Both the position numbers and the translations under genes were made by a program. A DNA stretch of 43,868 nt, taken from contig NZ_RYYS01000069.1 in the NCBI RefSeq assembly GCF_004138215.1, positions 1 through 43,868 on the forward strand, written 5' to 3'. Within the stretch, counting starts at the first letter, position 1; each line of letters opens with the position of its first letter. This document shows, one piece after another, positions 29,376 through 37,555 of this stretch. The notes beneath the pieces are model-generated. The model was not told the origin of the DNA. It ran no database searches and saw only the letters and a program-made list of their open reading frames with translations. The stretch comes from Anaerophilus nitritigenes. GTDB taxonomy: Bacteria; Bacillota; Clostridia; Peptostreptococcales; Thermotaleaceae.

Positions 29376-30839
29376 ATGGTGATTGAAGATAAAGACCTCC
29401 AATCTATTCAAGAAGTAAGAAATTTAATAAAAAAAGCAAAAGAAGCACAAAAGGAATTTGAAAAATTTAGTTCTGAAAGAATTGATGAAATTATAAAAGA
29501 AATGGCAAAAGTAGCTTCAAGAGAAGCAGAAACTTTAGCAAAGATAGCTGTAGAAGAAACAGGCTTTGGAAAATGGCAAGATAAAGTGATGAAAAACAGG
29601 CTAGCTAGTGAAAAGTTATATCAATATATAAAAGATATGAAAACTTTAGGAATTATTCGTGAGGATCATGAAAAGAAAATAGTAGAGATCGGTACTCCAG
29701 TAGGTATTGTTGCCGGACTCATTCCATCTACAAATCCTACTTCAACAGTAATTTATAAAACAATCATTGCACTAAAAGCAGGAAATGCAATTATATTTAG
29801 CCCTCATCCAAGTGCATTAAAATGTATCAAAAAGACTGTTGAAATCCTTCAAAAATCAGCAATAGAAATGGGTGCTCCACAAGGCTTAATAGGATGCATT
29901 AGTATTCCTACTATAGAAGGAACTAATGAGTTAATGAAGCATGATGACATTTCTCTCATTTTAGCAACAGGTGGATCAGCAATGGTAAAAGCAGCATATA
30001 GCTCAGGAACACCTGCATTAGGAGTTGGACCTGGAAATACACCAACTTATATAGAAAAAAGTGCAGATATAGAGCTTGCTGTTAAGAGAATTATTGCAAG
30101 CAAAACTTTTGATAATGGAACAATATGTGCATCAGAACAATCCATTATTACAGATGAATGTATTAAAGATCAAGTAAAAGAAGAGCTTATCAAAAGAGGG
30201 GGATATTTCCTTACAGGAGATAAACTTCAAAAAGTTATAGCTATTATGGAAAGACCAACTGGAGGAATGAATCCTAAAATCGTAGGTAAATCAGCACAAG
30301 ATATTGCTAAGATGGCAGGTATTGAAATTCCTCTTGGTACAAAAGTGCTATTATGTGAAGAAAAAGGAATAGGAAAGAAATATCCTTTTTCTAAGGAAAA
30401 ACTAACAACTCTTCTTGGTTTTTATACAGCAAAAGATTGGAAAGAAGCATGTGAAATTTCTTATGAATTATTAGAAAATGAAGGAATTGGTCATACATTA
30501 GCTATTCATTCTAATAATGAAGAAATTATCAGAGAGTTTGCTTTAAGAAAACCTGTATCAAGATTTTTAGTGAATACTCCAGCTTCTCAAGGAGGAACAG
30601 GGCTTAGTACAAATCTAGCACCAGCATTTACCCTAGGTTGTGGTGCAGTAGGAGGAAGTGCTACATCTGATAATGTAACTCCTATGAACTTAATTAATAT
30701 AAGAAGAATGGCTTATGGAGTAGATGATTTAGGAATACAAAAAGAGAAGGACAATAAAATAAAAGATGTATTTAGTAATGTAGATATAGAGTCTATCACC
30801 AGATTAGTATTAGAGCAGTTAAAAAATATTGAGAAATAA
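29376..30839 (+). CDS. eutE: CoA-acylating acetaldehyde dehydrogenase EutE
   Basis: EutE oxidises acetaldehyde to acetyl-CoA with NAD+ inside the microcompartment. The 487-residue protein has the aldehyde dehydrogenase fold, with catalytic C251 in NGTICASEQ, the nucleotide-binding TGGSAMVKAAY (about 198-208) and PSTNPTSTVIYKT (117-129). Residues 5-30 form a helix followed by charged residues, possibly a targeting segment. The start abuts the stop of the BMC fusion gene (TAG then ATG). Confidence 0.96.
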   Translation: MVIEDKDLQSIQEVRNLIKKAKEAQKEFEKFSSERIDEIIKEMAKVASREAETLAKIAVEETGFGKWQDKVMKNRLASEKLYQYIKDMKTLGIIREDHEKKIVEIGTPVGIVAGLIPSTNPTSTVIYKTIIALKAGNAIIFSPHPSALKCIKKTVEILQKSAIEMGAPQGLIGCISIPTIEGTNELMKHDDISLILATGGSAMVKAAYSSGTPALGVGPGNTPTYIEKSADIELAVKRIIASKTFDNGTICASEQSIITDECIKDQVKEELIKRGGYFLTGDKLQKVIAIMERPTGGMNPKIVGKSAQDIAKMAGIEIPLGTKVLLCEEKGIGKKYPFSKEKLTTLLGFYTAKDWKEACEISYELLENEGIGHTLAIHSNNEEIIREFALRKPVSRFLVNTPASQGGTGLSTNLAPAFTLGCGAVGGSATSDNVTPMNLINIRRMAYGVDDLGIQKEKDNKIKDVFSNVDIESITRLVLEQLKNIEK

Positions 30840-30882
30840 TAAAAATATAAAATAATAATGAAAATATGAGGAGGAGTTATAA

Positions 30883-31167
30883 ATGGCAAGTATGAATGCA
30901 TTAGGAATGATTGAAACAAAAGGATTAGTAGGAGCAGTAGAAGCAGCAGATGCAATGGTAAAAGCAGCAAATGTTACTTTAATAGGAAAAGTACAAGTTG
31001 GTGGAGGATTAGTAACAGTTATGGTAAGAGGAGATGTAGGAGCAGTAAAAGCAGCAACAGATGCAGGTGCTGCAGCAGCAGAAAGAGTTGGAGACTTAAT
31101 TTCTGTTCACGTAATTCCAAGACCACATGGAGAAGTAGAAACAATCCTTCCTAAAGTACAAGAATAA
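30883..31167 (+). CDS. eutM: Major microcompartment shell protein EutM
   Basis: This 94-residue canonical BMC hexamer protein has [21 protein letters not shown] at the start, the pore loop [11 protein letters not shown] and [19 protein letters not shown] at the end. EutM is usually the most abundant shell component. It has a strong GAGGAGG ribosome site and is followed by a GC-rich hairpin without a T-run, consistent with high mRNA stability. Confidence 0.97.
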   Translation: MASMNALGMIETKGLVGAVEAADAMVKAANVTLIGKVQVGGGLVTVMVRGDVGAVKAATDAGAAAAERVGDLISVHVIPRPHGEVETILPKVQE

Positions 31168-31173
31168 TTAAAA

Positions 31174-31196
31174 ACCCGGGCTTATTAAGTCCGGGT
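31174..31196 (+). repeat. GC-rich hairpin between eutM and eutT
   Basis: ACCCGGGCTT and AAGTCCGGGT pair over 10 bp (one G-U) around a 3-nt loop. AAACTTA, not a T-run, follows, so it should not terminate. It stands out as one of very few GC-rich stretches in the window. A 3' mRNA stabiliser or processing site for the eutM message is the best guess. Confidence 0.8.
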
Positions 31197-31222
31197 AAAC
31201 TTAACAAAAAGGAAGTGAGTGA

Positions 31223-31975
31223 ATGAGGGTACTAACAGAGGCTGCTCTTCGTGAAATATTTAAAAATAAAATTCCTTCACAGTATTATGTAGATCAAGAT
31301 ATAATCATTACCCCTTCTGCAAAACAATATCTCAAAGAAAAAAAAGTTGAATTGATTATAGGTAAAAAAGAAGAAGAAATCAAAAAAAATGTATATGAAC
31401 CTCTTGAAATACCAGATGAAAGAATTATACCTAAATATAAATCTTATGAAGGTGGGGCATTTGAAAAAAAACCTGAACATATGACACAGCTTTATAAAAA
31501 TATATTAGTATCTAAAGATCATCCAAGAATTGTTTTAAGAGGAAAATTAGATAGTTTTCAATCTCAAATCCTTGAACTTCAAGTTTTTGCTCATCAAAAA
31601 AAGATGGATCAGATGCTTAATGAATTAAATGAAATTTTAAATTTTGTAAGAGATATTTTAAAAGCAGAAGTTTTAGAAGAAACTTTAAAAGAATTTAATC
31701 TTTTAGGACTAAGTCCTCAAGAGTTAAGAGATCAATCTCATCAACCAAAAAAATATTTTGGGATAGATCATATCTTTCCAAGCTATGAGATGGGAGAGAT
31801 ACTGATAAAATTAAATACTTTAAGAAGCAGTTCAAGAGAAGTAGAAATTTTAGCTATCAAGGCTTTTAAAAGAGAATATGAAGTAGATAGATTAGATATT
31901 ATAAAAGCCTTAAATCGTTTAAGTAGCGTTATATATATTATGATGTGTAAATTTAAGGCTGGGTTATATCAGTAA
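31223..31975 (+). CDS. eutT: EutT-family cobalamin adenosyltransferase
   Basis: EutT makes adenosylcobalamin, the cofactor of EutBC. The 250-residue protein carries KPEHMTQLYKNILVSKDHPRI (about 82-102) and RGKLDSFQSQILELQ, typical of the family. Residues 1-45 are a small separate module ending in the IIITPSAKQYL motif (27-37), which recurs in two other proteins of this locus. The Cys-rich metal site described for Salmonella EutT (HX11CCX2C) is not present: only one cysteine occurs, near the C-terminus. The start is ATG 31223 with AAGGAAGTG upstream. Confidence 0.92.
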   Translation: MRVLTEAALREIFKNKIPSQYYVDQDIIITPSAKQYLKEKKVELIIGKKEEEIKKNVYEPLEIPDERIIPKYKSYEGGAFEKKPEHMTQLYKNILVSKDHPRIVLRGKLDSFQSQILELQVFAHQKKMDQMLNELNEILNFVRDILKAEVLEETLKEFNLLGLSPQELRDQSHQPKKYFGIDHIFPSYEMGEILIKLNTLRSSSREVEILAIKAFKREYEVDRLDIIKALNRLSSVIYIMMCKFKAGLYQ

Positions 31976-31988
31976 AAGAGGTGTAAAA

Positions 31989-32609
31989 ATGCAAGATCAA
32001 TTGGTAAACAAAATTGTAAAAAAAGTTATAGAGAACTTACAACAAAAAAAGGATATTCCAGTTGAAGTATCTGCAAGACATGTTCATTTGAGTGAAGAGC
32101 ATATGAAAATATTATTTAAAGATGAATTAAAAAAGAAAAAAGAGTTATCACAACCAGGTCAATTTCAGTACGAAGAAAGAGTGACATTAATAGGACCTAA
32201 GGGTGTCATGAAAGGAGTTTCTATACTAGGACCTGCAAGAGATAAAACTCAAGTAGAAATATCAAAATCAGATGCAAGAACACTAGGAGTGAATCCTCCT
32301 GTAAGAGAATCAGGCAAATTAGATAATAGTGCTTCTATTTATATAGCAACAGATCAAGCAGTAATTAAAGCTGAGGAATCTGTAATCGTAGCTCAAAGAC
32401 ATATTCATATGAATAAAGAAGATGCCAATAATTTTGGTGTAGAAGATAGACAGCTTGTAAGTGTAAGAGTAAAAGGTGAAAGACCTATTATTTTTGAAGA
32501 TGTATTAATTAGAGTGAGTGAAAAGTATCATTTAAGTATGCATATTGATGTAGATGAATCAAATGCATTAGGATATAAAAATGGAACTACTGGAGAAATC
32601 ATGATATAA
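31989..32609 (+). CDS. pduL: Phosphate acyltransferase PduL (EutD role)
   Basis: PduL converts acetyl-CoA and phosphate to acetyl phosphate, recycling CoA inside the shell. Two beta-barrel halves are recognisable from SARHVHLS (H31, H33) and AQRHIHMN (H138, H140). H185 in HLSMHIDVDE completes the zinc-ligand set known from PduL structures. The first 20 residues (LVNKIVKKVIENL) form an amphipathic encapsulation helix. This enzyme replaces the Pta-like EutD of enterobacterial eut operons. Confidence 0.95.
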   Translation: MQDQLVNKIVKKVIENLQQKKDIPVEVSARHVHLSEEHMKILFKDELKKKKELSQPGQFQYEERVTLIGPKGVMKGVSILGPARDKTQVEISKSDARTLGVNPPVRESGKLDNSASIYIATDQAVIKAEESVIVAQRHIHMNKEDANNFGVEDRQLVSVRVKGERPIIFEDVLIRVSEKYHLSMHIDVDESNALGYKNGTTGEIMI

Positions 32610-32627
32610 GAAGGGAGAAACTTTTAT

Positions 32628-33449
32628 ATGCATTTTCAAAATGCAGATTTTTTGATTAAGCAGGTCGAAGAAAGTATTCATAAAACAAAACCCTTTCAAA
32701 ATAAAGATCATTTACTCGTAGGAGTAGATTTAGGTACAGCATATATTGTTTTAGTAGTATTAGATGAACAAAAAAATCCTATTGCTTGTGAGATGGAGTT
32801 TGCTCAAGTATTAAAGGATGGATTAGTAGTAGATTATATAGGAGCATGTAAAATTGTAAAAAAACTTAAGGAAAGATTAGAAGAAAGAATAGGAGTAGAA
32901 CTAACTAGGGCAGCTATTGCAGTACCACCAGGAACAACTGAAAACGACTGTAAAACTCATAGATATGTAGTAGAAGGTTCAGGAATGGAAGTAACAGCAG
33001 TTTTAGATGAGCCTACTGCTGCAAATGCTGTCTTAGAAATAGAAAATGGGGTCATTGTAGATATTGGAGGAGGAACTACAGGTCTTTCGATATTAAAAGA
33101 TAAAGAAGTTATTTACACAGCAGATGAGGCTACAGGTGGAACACATCTATCTTTAGTCATATCAGGAAATTATAAAATATCTTTTGAAGAGGCAGAAGAA
33201 CTAAAAAAAGATAGAACAAAGCAAAAAGAAATTTTTACAATTGTTCGTCCTGTCATTCAGAAAATGGCTACTATTGTAAAAAAACATATTCAGTCATTTG
33301 AAGTGGATAATATTTATCTAGTAGGTGGGACTTGTTGTTTAGAGGGGATTGAGGAGGTATTTGAAAAGGAGATAGGAATTTCTACTCACAAACCATACAA
33401 TCCTTTCTTGGTTACACCTTTAGGAATTGCTATGAATTGTACAAGCTAA
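32628..33449 (+). CDS. eutJ: Ethanolamine utilization protein EutJ (ASKHA fold)
   Basis: EutJ is a 273-residue actin/Hsp70-fold protein with phosphate motifs LVGVDLGTAYIVLVVLDE and VIVDIGGGTTGLSILK. The adenosine region VGGTCCLEGIEEVFE lies near the end. It is presumed to be a chaperone-like factor of the microcompartment, but its client is unproven. Residues 1-25 precede the ATPase core and contain a short helix. It is distinct from EutA, which has its own gene here. Confidence 0.93.
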   Translation: MHFQNADFLIKQVEESIHKTKPFQNKDHLLVGVDLGTAYIVLVVLDEQKNPIACEMEFAQVLKDGLVVDYIGACKIVKKLKERLEERIGVELTRAAIAVPPGTTENDCKTHRYVVEGSGMEVTAVLDEPTAANAVLEIENGVIVDIGGGTTGLSILKDKEVIYTADEATGGTHLSLVISGNYKISFEEAEELKKDRTKQKEIFTIVRPVIQKMATIVKKHIQSFEVDNIYLVGGTCCLEGIEEVFEKEIGISTHKPYNPFLVTPLGIAMNCTS

Positions 33450-33461
33450 GGGGGTGAACCT

Positions 33462-34124
33462 ATGAATACACAAAATTTGATTCAATTAATAGCACAAGAA
33501 GTAATAAAAAAATTAGGAGAATTTGATATAGAAAAAAATAGATCAGAAAAAATTCTAATTGCAGATAGTAGATCTATTGAAAATGAAAAACTATATGAGA
33601 AGCTGACTTCTATATGGAAAAATACAAAATTTATAGATCATTTTTCACATGAAGACTGCAAGGATTTAGATTACATTATTGTTCCAAATATTTCTAATAA
33701 AGATCTAGCAAGAATTGCACAAGGTATAGATGAAGGAGAAGTGGCTAGTGTAGTAGTAGATGGTATTTTATATGGAAAAAAAATAATTGTTTTAGAAGAC
33801 GGTATTTATTATAGAAAATTTGAAGCTTCTTCTAATCCTCATTTTTATAATTTATTAAGAAATTACGAAAAAACCCTCATAGATTTTGATATAGAAATTA
33901 TAAAAGAGGAAAACCTTTTTCATTTTCTAAAAAATCAAGAAAAAAATAAAAAAGAAAATATGACGATGGAGAATAAAATCAATAAAAAAGTGATTACTCA
34001 AGTAGATGTTGAAAAATTATATGATCAAGGATTTCAAACCATATATATAAATGAAAAATCCATTCTATCACCTCTTGCACAAGATTATATTCGTATGGAA
34101 AAAATAGATATCCTTAGAGAATAA
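33462..34124 (+). CDS. Ethanolamine utilization protein, TIGR02536-like
   Basis: This 220-residue protein resembles the unnamed eut-linked family TIGR02536, recalled from memory. Three parts are visible. Residues 1-19 are an amphipathic helix (LIQLIAQEVIKKL) like an encapsulation peptide. Residues 28-155 have alternating hydrophobic strands and helices with VVVDGILYGKKIIVLEDGIYY, suggesting a flavoprotein-like Rossmann fold. Residues 176-220 repeat the small module with ILSPLAQDYI also seen in EutT and orfX. No catalytic residue can be assigned. It is probably a luminal or scaffold component. Confidence 0.8.
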   Translation: MNTQNLIQLIAQEVIKKLGEFDIEKNRSEKILIADSRSIENEKLYEKLTSIWKNTKFIDHFSHEDCKDLDYIIVPNISNKDLARIAQGIDEGEVASVVVDGILYGKKIIVLEDGIYYRKFEASSNPHFYNLLRNYEKTLIDFDIEIIKEENLFHFLKNQEKNKKENMTMENKINKKVITQVDVEKLYDQGFQTIYINEKSILSPLAQDYIRMEKIDILRE

Positions 34125-34144
34125 GGGTAGGAAGGAAGAAGTAT

Positions 34145-34417
34145 ATGATTATAGGAAAAGTAGTAGGAAATGTATGGGCTACAAGAAAAGAAGAGGGTTT
34201 AGGAGGACTAAAACTTCTTGTCATTCAACCTATAGATTATTGTACAAAACAAACTATGCCAACCTTTGTAGCAGTAGATAGTGTAGGTGCTGGAATTAGC
34301 GATATTGTTTTAGTAGTAAGGGGAAGCTCTGCAAGATATGCAGCGAATAGACCTGATGCACCAATTGATTCTACGGTCGTAGGTATCGTAGATGAAGTGG
34401 AAGTAGATAAAAATTAA
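34145..34417 (+). CDS. eutN: Shell vertex protein EutN
   Basis: This is a 90-residue BMC-V (CcmL/EutN) protein that forms pentamers closing the vertices of the shell. It starts MIIGKVVGNVWATRK and includes KLLVIQPID, AVDSVGAGISDIVLVVRGSSAR and STVVGIVDEVEV, all characteristic. It lies between the TIGR02536-like gene and orfX. Confidence 0.97.
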   Translation: MIIGKVVGNVWATRKEEGLGGLKLLVIQPIDYCTKQTMPTFVAVDSVGAGISDIVLVVRGSSARYAANRPDAPIDSTVVGIVDEVEVDKN

Positions 34418-34442
34418 TAAAGGGTTTGAAGGATGTGAAAAT

Positions 34443-34730
34443 ATGGGAAAAATATTAGTTACAAAAAATAATATAAATCAATATATATGTGAAAATAAGA
34501 TTTATTTAGATAAAGAGATGATTCTCTCCCCTGGAGCAAAAGATATTTTAAGAGATAAAAATATTATGATTGTATATGAACAAAAAGATGAGATTCTAGA
34601 TATGAAAAATTCTATATGTCGTATTCTTTTAGAGGATTACAATATAGAAGATGATAAAACGAGAGATAAGATTCTTCAAAAAGTATTGAATAAAATTAAT
34701 AATGAAAAGGGGGAACAAAATGAGCATTAA
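34443..34730 (+). CDS. Small eut-locus protein of unknown function (orfX)
   Basis: This 95-residue protein has no named family that I recognise. Residues 3-45 form a compact module (ILVTKNNINQYI, then MILSPGAKDIL, then NIMIV) clearly related to the EutT N-terminus and the TIGR02536-like C-terminus. It also recalls the N-terminus of enterobacterial EutQ, a part missing from EutQ here. Residues 53-90 are a charged amphipathic helical tail (ICRILLEDYNI, DKILQKVLNKI). The last 11 bases overlap eutH, indicating translational coupling. A structural or assembly role is inferred, not shown. Confidence 0.78.
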   Translation: MGKILVTKNNINQYICENKIYLDKEMILSPGAKDILRDKNIMIVYEQKDEILDMKNSICRILLEDYNIEDDKTRDKILQKVLNKINNEKGEQNEH

Positions 34731-35817
34731 TGAAATTATTGTATATATCATGGTAATTTTTATGGTATTAGGAGCCATTGATAAGATTTTAGAAAATAGA
34801 TTTGGTTTAGGAGAAAAATTTGAAGAAGGTATTATGGCAATGGGATCTTTAGCTGTAGCTATGGTAGGAGTTGTTTCTTTAGCTCCTGTTCTTGCAAAGG
34901 TTTTAAAACCTATTGTTGTTCCAGTATATGAAAAATTAGGAGCAGATCCAGCTATGTTTGCAACAACTTTACTAGCCAATGATATGGGAGGATACCCCCT
35001 AGCTATGGAGCTTGCTCAAAGTCCAGAGGCAGGTCTTTTTGGAGGATTGATTTTAGGTTCTATGATGGGTCCTACAATTGTATTTACTATTCCAGTAGCT
35101 TTAGGAATCATTGAAAAAGAAGATCATAAATTTTTAGCAACAGGTATATTAGCAGGAATTATCACTGTTCCGATTGGGTGTTTAGTAGGAGGATTAGTAG
35201 CTGGATTTGAAATTTCAATGATTCTTAGTAATCTAGTACCTATTATACTTGTAGCTTGTATTTTAGCATTAGGTCTTTGGATCATACCACAAATAATGAT
35301 TAATGCATTTACTATTTTTGGAAAGATAGTAGTAGCAGTGATTACTATTGGACTTGCAGCTATTACAATAGAAACATTAACAGGAATTGTAGTTATTCCA
35401 GGAATGGCACCTGTAACAGAAGGAATTGAAATTGTAGGTTCTATTGCATTAATGCTTGCAGGGGCATTCCCTATGGTTTATGTCATTACAAAAGTATTCA
35501 ATAAACCATTAATGAAGCTTGGAAAAGTTTTAGGTATGGGAGAAGTAGCAGCAGCAGGAATGGTTGCTACTCTTGCGAATAATATTCCTATGTTTGGACT
35601 TATGAAAGATATGGATGATAGAGGAAAAATTATTAATATTGCTTTTGCAGTAAGTGCATCCTTTGTATTTGGAGATCATCTTGGGTTTACTGCAGGTGTA
35701 AATCAAGATATGATTTTTCCAATGGTTGCAGGAAAGCTTGTTGGAGGAATTACAGCAGTGTTATTAGCTATGTTTATTACTAATAAAACTATGAATAAAA
35801 AAGAAACAGTAAATTAA
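34720..35817 (+). CDS. eutH: Ethanolamine transport protein EutH
   Basis: EutH is an integral membrane protein thought to bring ethanolamine into the cell at low pH or low supply. The 365-residue protein consists of about ten hydrophobic segments, with conserved NDMGGYPLAMELAQ and VSASFVFGDHLGFTAGV. The ATG at 34720 is preferred because AAAAGGGGG precedes it. A longer frame from 34702 runs through that site. Confidence 0.95.
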   Translation: MSINEIIVYIMVIFMVLGAIDKILENRFGLGEKFEEGIMAMGSLAVAMVGVVSLAPVLAKVLKPIVVPVYEKLGADPAMFATTLLANDMGGYPLAMELAQSPEAGLFGGLILGSMMGPTIVFTIPVALGIIEKEDHKFLATGILAGIITVPIGCLVGGLVAGFEISMILSNLVPIILVACILALGLWIIPQIMINAFTIFGKIVVAVITIGLAAITIETLTGIVVIPGMAPVTEGIEIVGSIALMLAGAFPMVYVITKVFNKPLMKLGKVLGMGEVAAAGMVATLANNIPMFGLMKDMDDRGKIINIAFAVSASFVFGDHLGFTAGVNQDMIFPMVAGKLVGGITAVLLAMFITNKTMNKKETVN

Positions 35818-35835
35818 AAGAAAGTAGGTGTTTTG

Positions 35836-36294
35836 ATGAATATAAATGAAAAAGTATTAGAGGAAATTATTAAGAAAGTAATTGAAGAACAAATGAAGAA
35901 TACAAAAGAAACATTTCAAAAGCATGTAGATGATAGTGGTATTATATCCATAAAAGCAGATACAGTTGAGTGTAAAAGATTTGATACTGGAAAAGAAAAT
36001 GATCAAGTATATCTTACAGATGTATTGAGCCTACAAGAAAGTCCAAGATTAGGATGCGGAATGATGGAAATGAAAGAAACAACTTTTGATTGGACTCTTC
36101 AATATGACGAAGTAGATTATATTATTGAAGGAAGTTTAGAAATTATTATAGATGGAAGAAAAGTGATAGGAAATAAAGGTGATATTTTATTTATACCTAA
36201 GGGATCTAGTATTCAATTTAGTGCTCCTAATCATGCAAGGTTTATGTATGTAACTTATCCTGCAAACTGGGAAGAGATAGCAAAAGCACAATAA
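35836..36294 (+). CDS. eutQ: Ethanolamine utilization protein EutQ (cupin)
   Basis: EutQ is a cupin-fold protein, reported as an acetate kinase in Salmonella and suggested to aid shell assembly. The cupin core (about 45-150) includes GMMEMKETTFDWTLQYDEVDY, EGSLEIIIDG, GDILFIPKGS and ARFMYVTYPANWEE. Residues 1-20 form an amphipathic helix (VLEEIIKKVIEEQM). At 152 residues it is shorter than enterobacterial EutQ (about 230). The missing N-terminal part resembles the separate orfX upstream. ATG 35836 is preferred to the adjacent TTG. Confidence 0.92.
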   Translation: MNINEKVLEEIIKKVIEEQMKNTKETFQKHVDDSGIISIKADTVECKRFDTGKENDQVYLTDVLSLQESPRLGCGMMEMKETTFDWTLQYDEVDYIIEGSLEIIIDGRKVIGNKGDILFIPKGSSIQFSAPNHARFMYVTYPANWEEIAKAQ

Positions 36295-36298
36295 AATC

Positions 36299-36333
36299 AA
36301 AAGAAAACTGTATAAAGGATACAGTTTTCTTTT
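36299..36333 (+). terminator. Terminator between eutQ and eutG
   Basis: A 15-bp perfect stem (arms 36299-36313 and 36319-36333) around AAAGG ends in a T-rich arm. It may reduce eutG expression relative to the rest. No paired second hairpin is seen upstream, so an ANTAR target is not supported here. Confidence 0.8.
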
Positions 36334-36360
36334 ATAGCTATAAAATAGGAGGAAAACATT

Positions 36361-37515
36361 ATGGGAATATTTCAAACAAAGACTAAAATTTATTATGGAA
36401 ATGATCCTTTAAGATACTTTGACAAAATGCAACAAAAAAAAGTATTAATTGTTACAGATCCATTTATGATAAAATTTAAGTTAGTTCAAAAAGTAACAGA
36501 TTTATTACAAGAAAGAAATATAGATTATACAATTTTTAATGAGGTAGAACCAAATCCATCTGTAGAAACTGTAACAAAAGGTCTTTATAAAATGATTGAA
36601 GCAAAACCTGAGGCTATCATTTCTATAGGAGGAGGATCAGCTATAGATGTAGCAAAAGCTATGATTTATTTTCATTTAAAGGCACAAAAAAAGCTAGTAG
36701 ATGATAAAAATATGCAAAAGCCACTTTTTATAGCTATTCCTACTACTAGTGGAACAGGCTCTGAAGTAACAGCTTTTTCTGTAGTAACAAACACAAAAGA
36801 GCATACAAAGATAGCTCTTGTAGATGATATGATGATTCCGGATATAGCTATATTAGATTCTCAGTTTACAAAAAGTGTTCCTCCTTCTGTTACAGCAGAT
36901 ACAGGAATGGATGTACTGACTCATGCCTTAGAAGCATATGTAGCAAAAAATGCTTCGGATTTTACAGAAATCTATGCAAAAAAGGCAATACAAACTGTGT
37001 TTCAATATCTTTTGAAGGCTTATACAAATGGAGATAACTTAGAAGCTAGAGAAAAAATGCATTTTGCTTCTTGTATGGCAGGAATTGCATTTACCAATGC
37101 GGGATTAGGAATTAATCATAGTTTAGCTCATGCCTTTGGAGGAGTTTTTTCATTATCTCATGGAAAATCAAATGCTATTTTATTACCTTATGTCATTGCT
37201 TATAATGCATACTATGATCAACAATGTGCACAAAAATACACTGAAATATCAAGATCTTTAGGGCTACCTTCTCAAAATACGAAAGAAGGAGTAATAAGCT
37301 TAATTGAAATGATTAAAATATTTAATGAAAAAATGATGATTCCTCTAAAAATCCAAGAAGTAGGGATAGAATATGAAGACTTTAAAGAAAAACAAAATCA
37401 GATAGTAGAGTATGCTATGGAAGATATATGTACAACTACAAATCCTAAAATACCGACAAAAGAAGACTTGATAAATATTTTAGATAAAGCATACAAAGGA
37501 GCTATTATTTCATAA
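36361..37515 (+). CDS. eutG: Iron-type alcohol dehydrogenase EutG
   Basis: This 384-residue group III (iron-dependent) alcohol dehydrogenase should reduce acetaldehyde to ethanol and regenerate NAD+ for EutE. The NAD-binding GGGSAIDVAKA (about 96-106), TTSGTGSEVTAFSVV and the iron-ligand regions DVLTHALEAYVA and NHSLAHAFGG with SHG are all present. It sits at the end of the locus behind a hairpin, with AGGAGG before the ATG. The name follows from context. Other iron ADHs such as PduQ are alternatives. Confidence 0.92.
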   Translation: MGIFQTKTKIYYGNDPLRYFDKMQQKKVLIVTDPFMIKFKLVQKVTDLLQERNIDYTIFNEVEPNPSVETVTKGLYKMIEAKPEAIISIGGGSAIDVAKAMIYFHLKAQKKLVDDKNMQKPLFIAIPTTSGTGSEVTAFSVVTNTKEHTKIALVDDMMIPDIAILDSQFTKSVPPSVTADTGMDVLTHALEAYVAKNASDFTEIYAKKAIQTVFQYLLKAYTNGDNLEAREKMHFASCMAGIAFTNAGLGINHSLAHAFGGVFSLSHGKSNAILLPYVIAYNAYYDQQCAQKYTEISRSLGLPSQNTKEGVISLIEMIKIFNEKMMIPLKIQEVGIEYEDFKEKQNQIVEYAMEDICTTTNPKIPTKEDLINILDKAYKGAIIS

Positions 37516-37520
37516 AAAAA

Positions 37521-37549
37521 TTGAATAAAATTTTAAAAAAGGATATAAT
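37521..37549 (+). promoter_or_regulatory. Promoter of trpS
   Basis: TTGAAT (37521-37526), a 17-bp spacer and a perfect TATAAT (37544-37549) put the RNA start near 37556, at the base of the T-box leader. It begins right after the eutG stop, so trpS is separate from the eut locus. Confidence 0.85.
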
Positions 37550-37555
37550 AAATTA

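Noticed and set aside
36299-36333. Third EutV/ANTAR target before eutG
   Set aside because: The loop AAAGG is only five bases and no second hairpin precedes it. It reads as a plain terminator.
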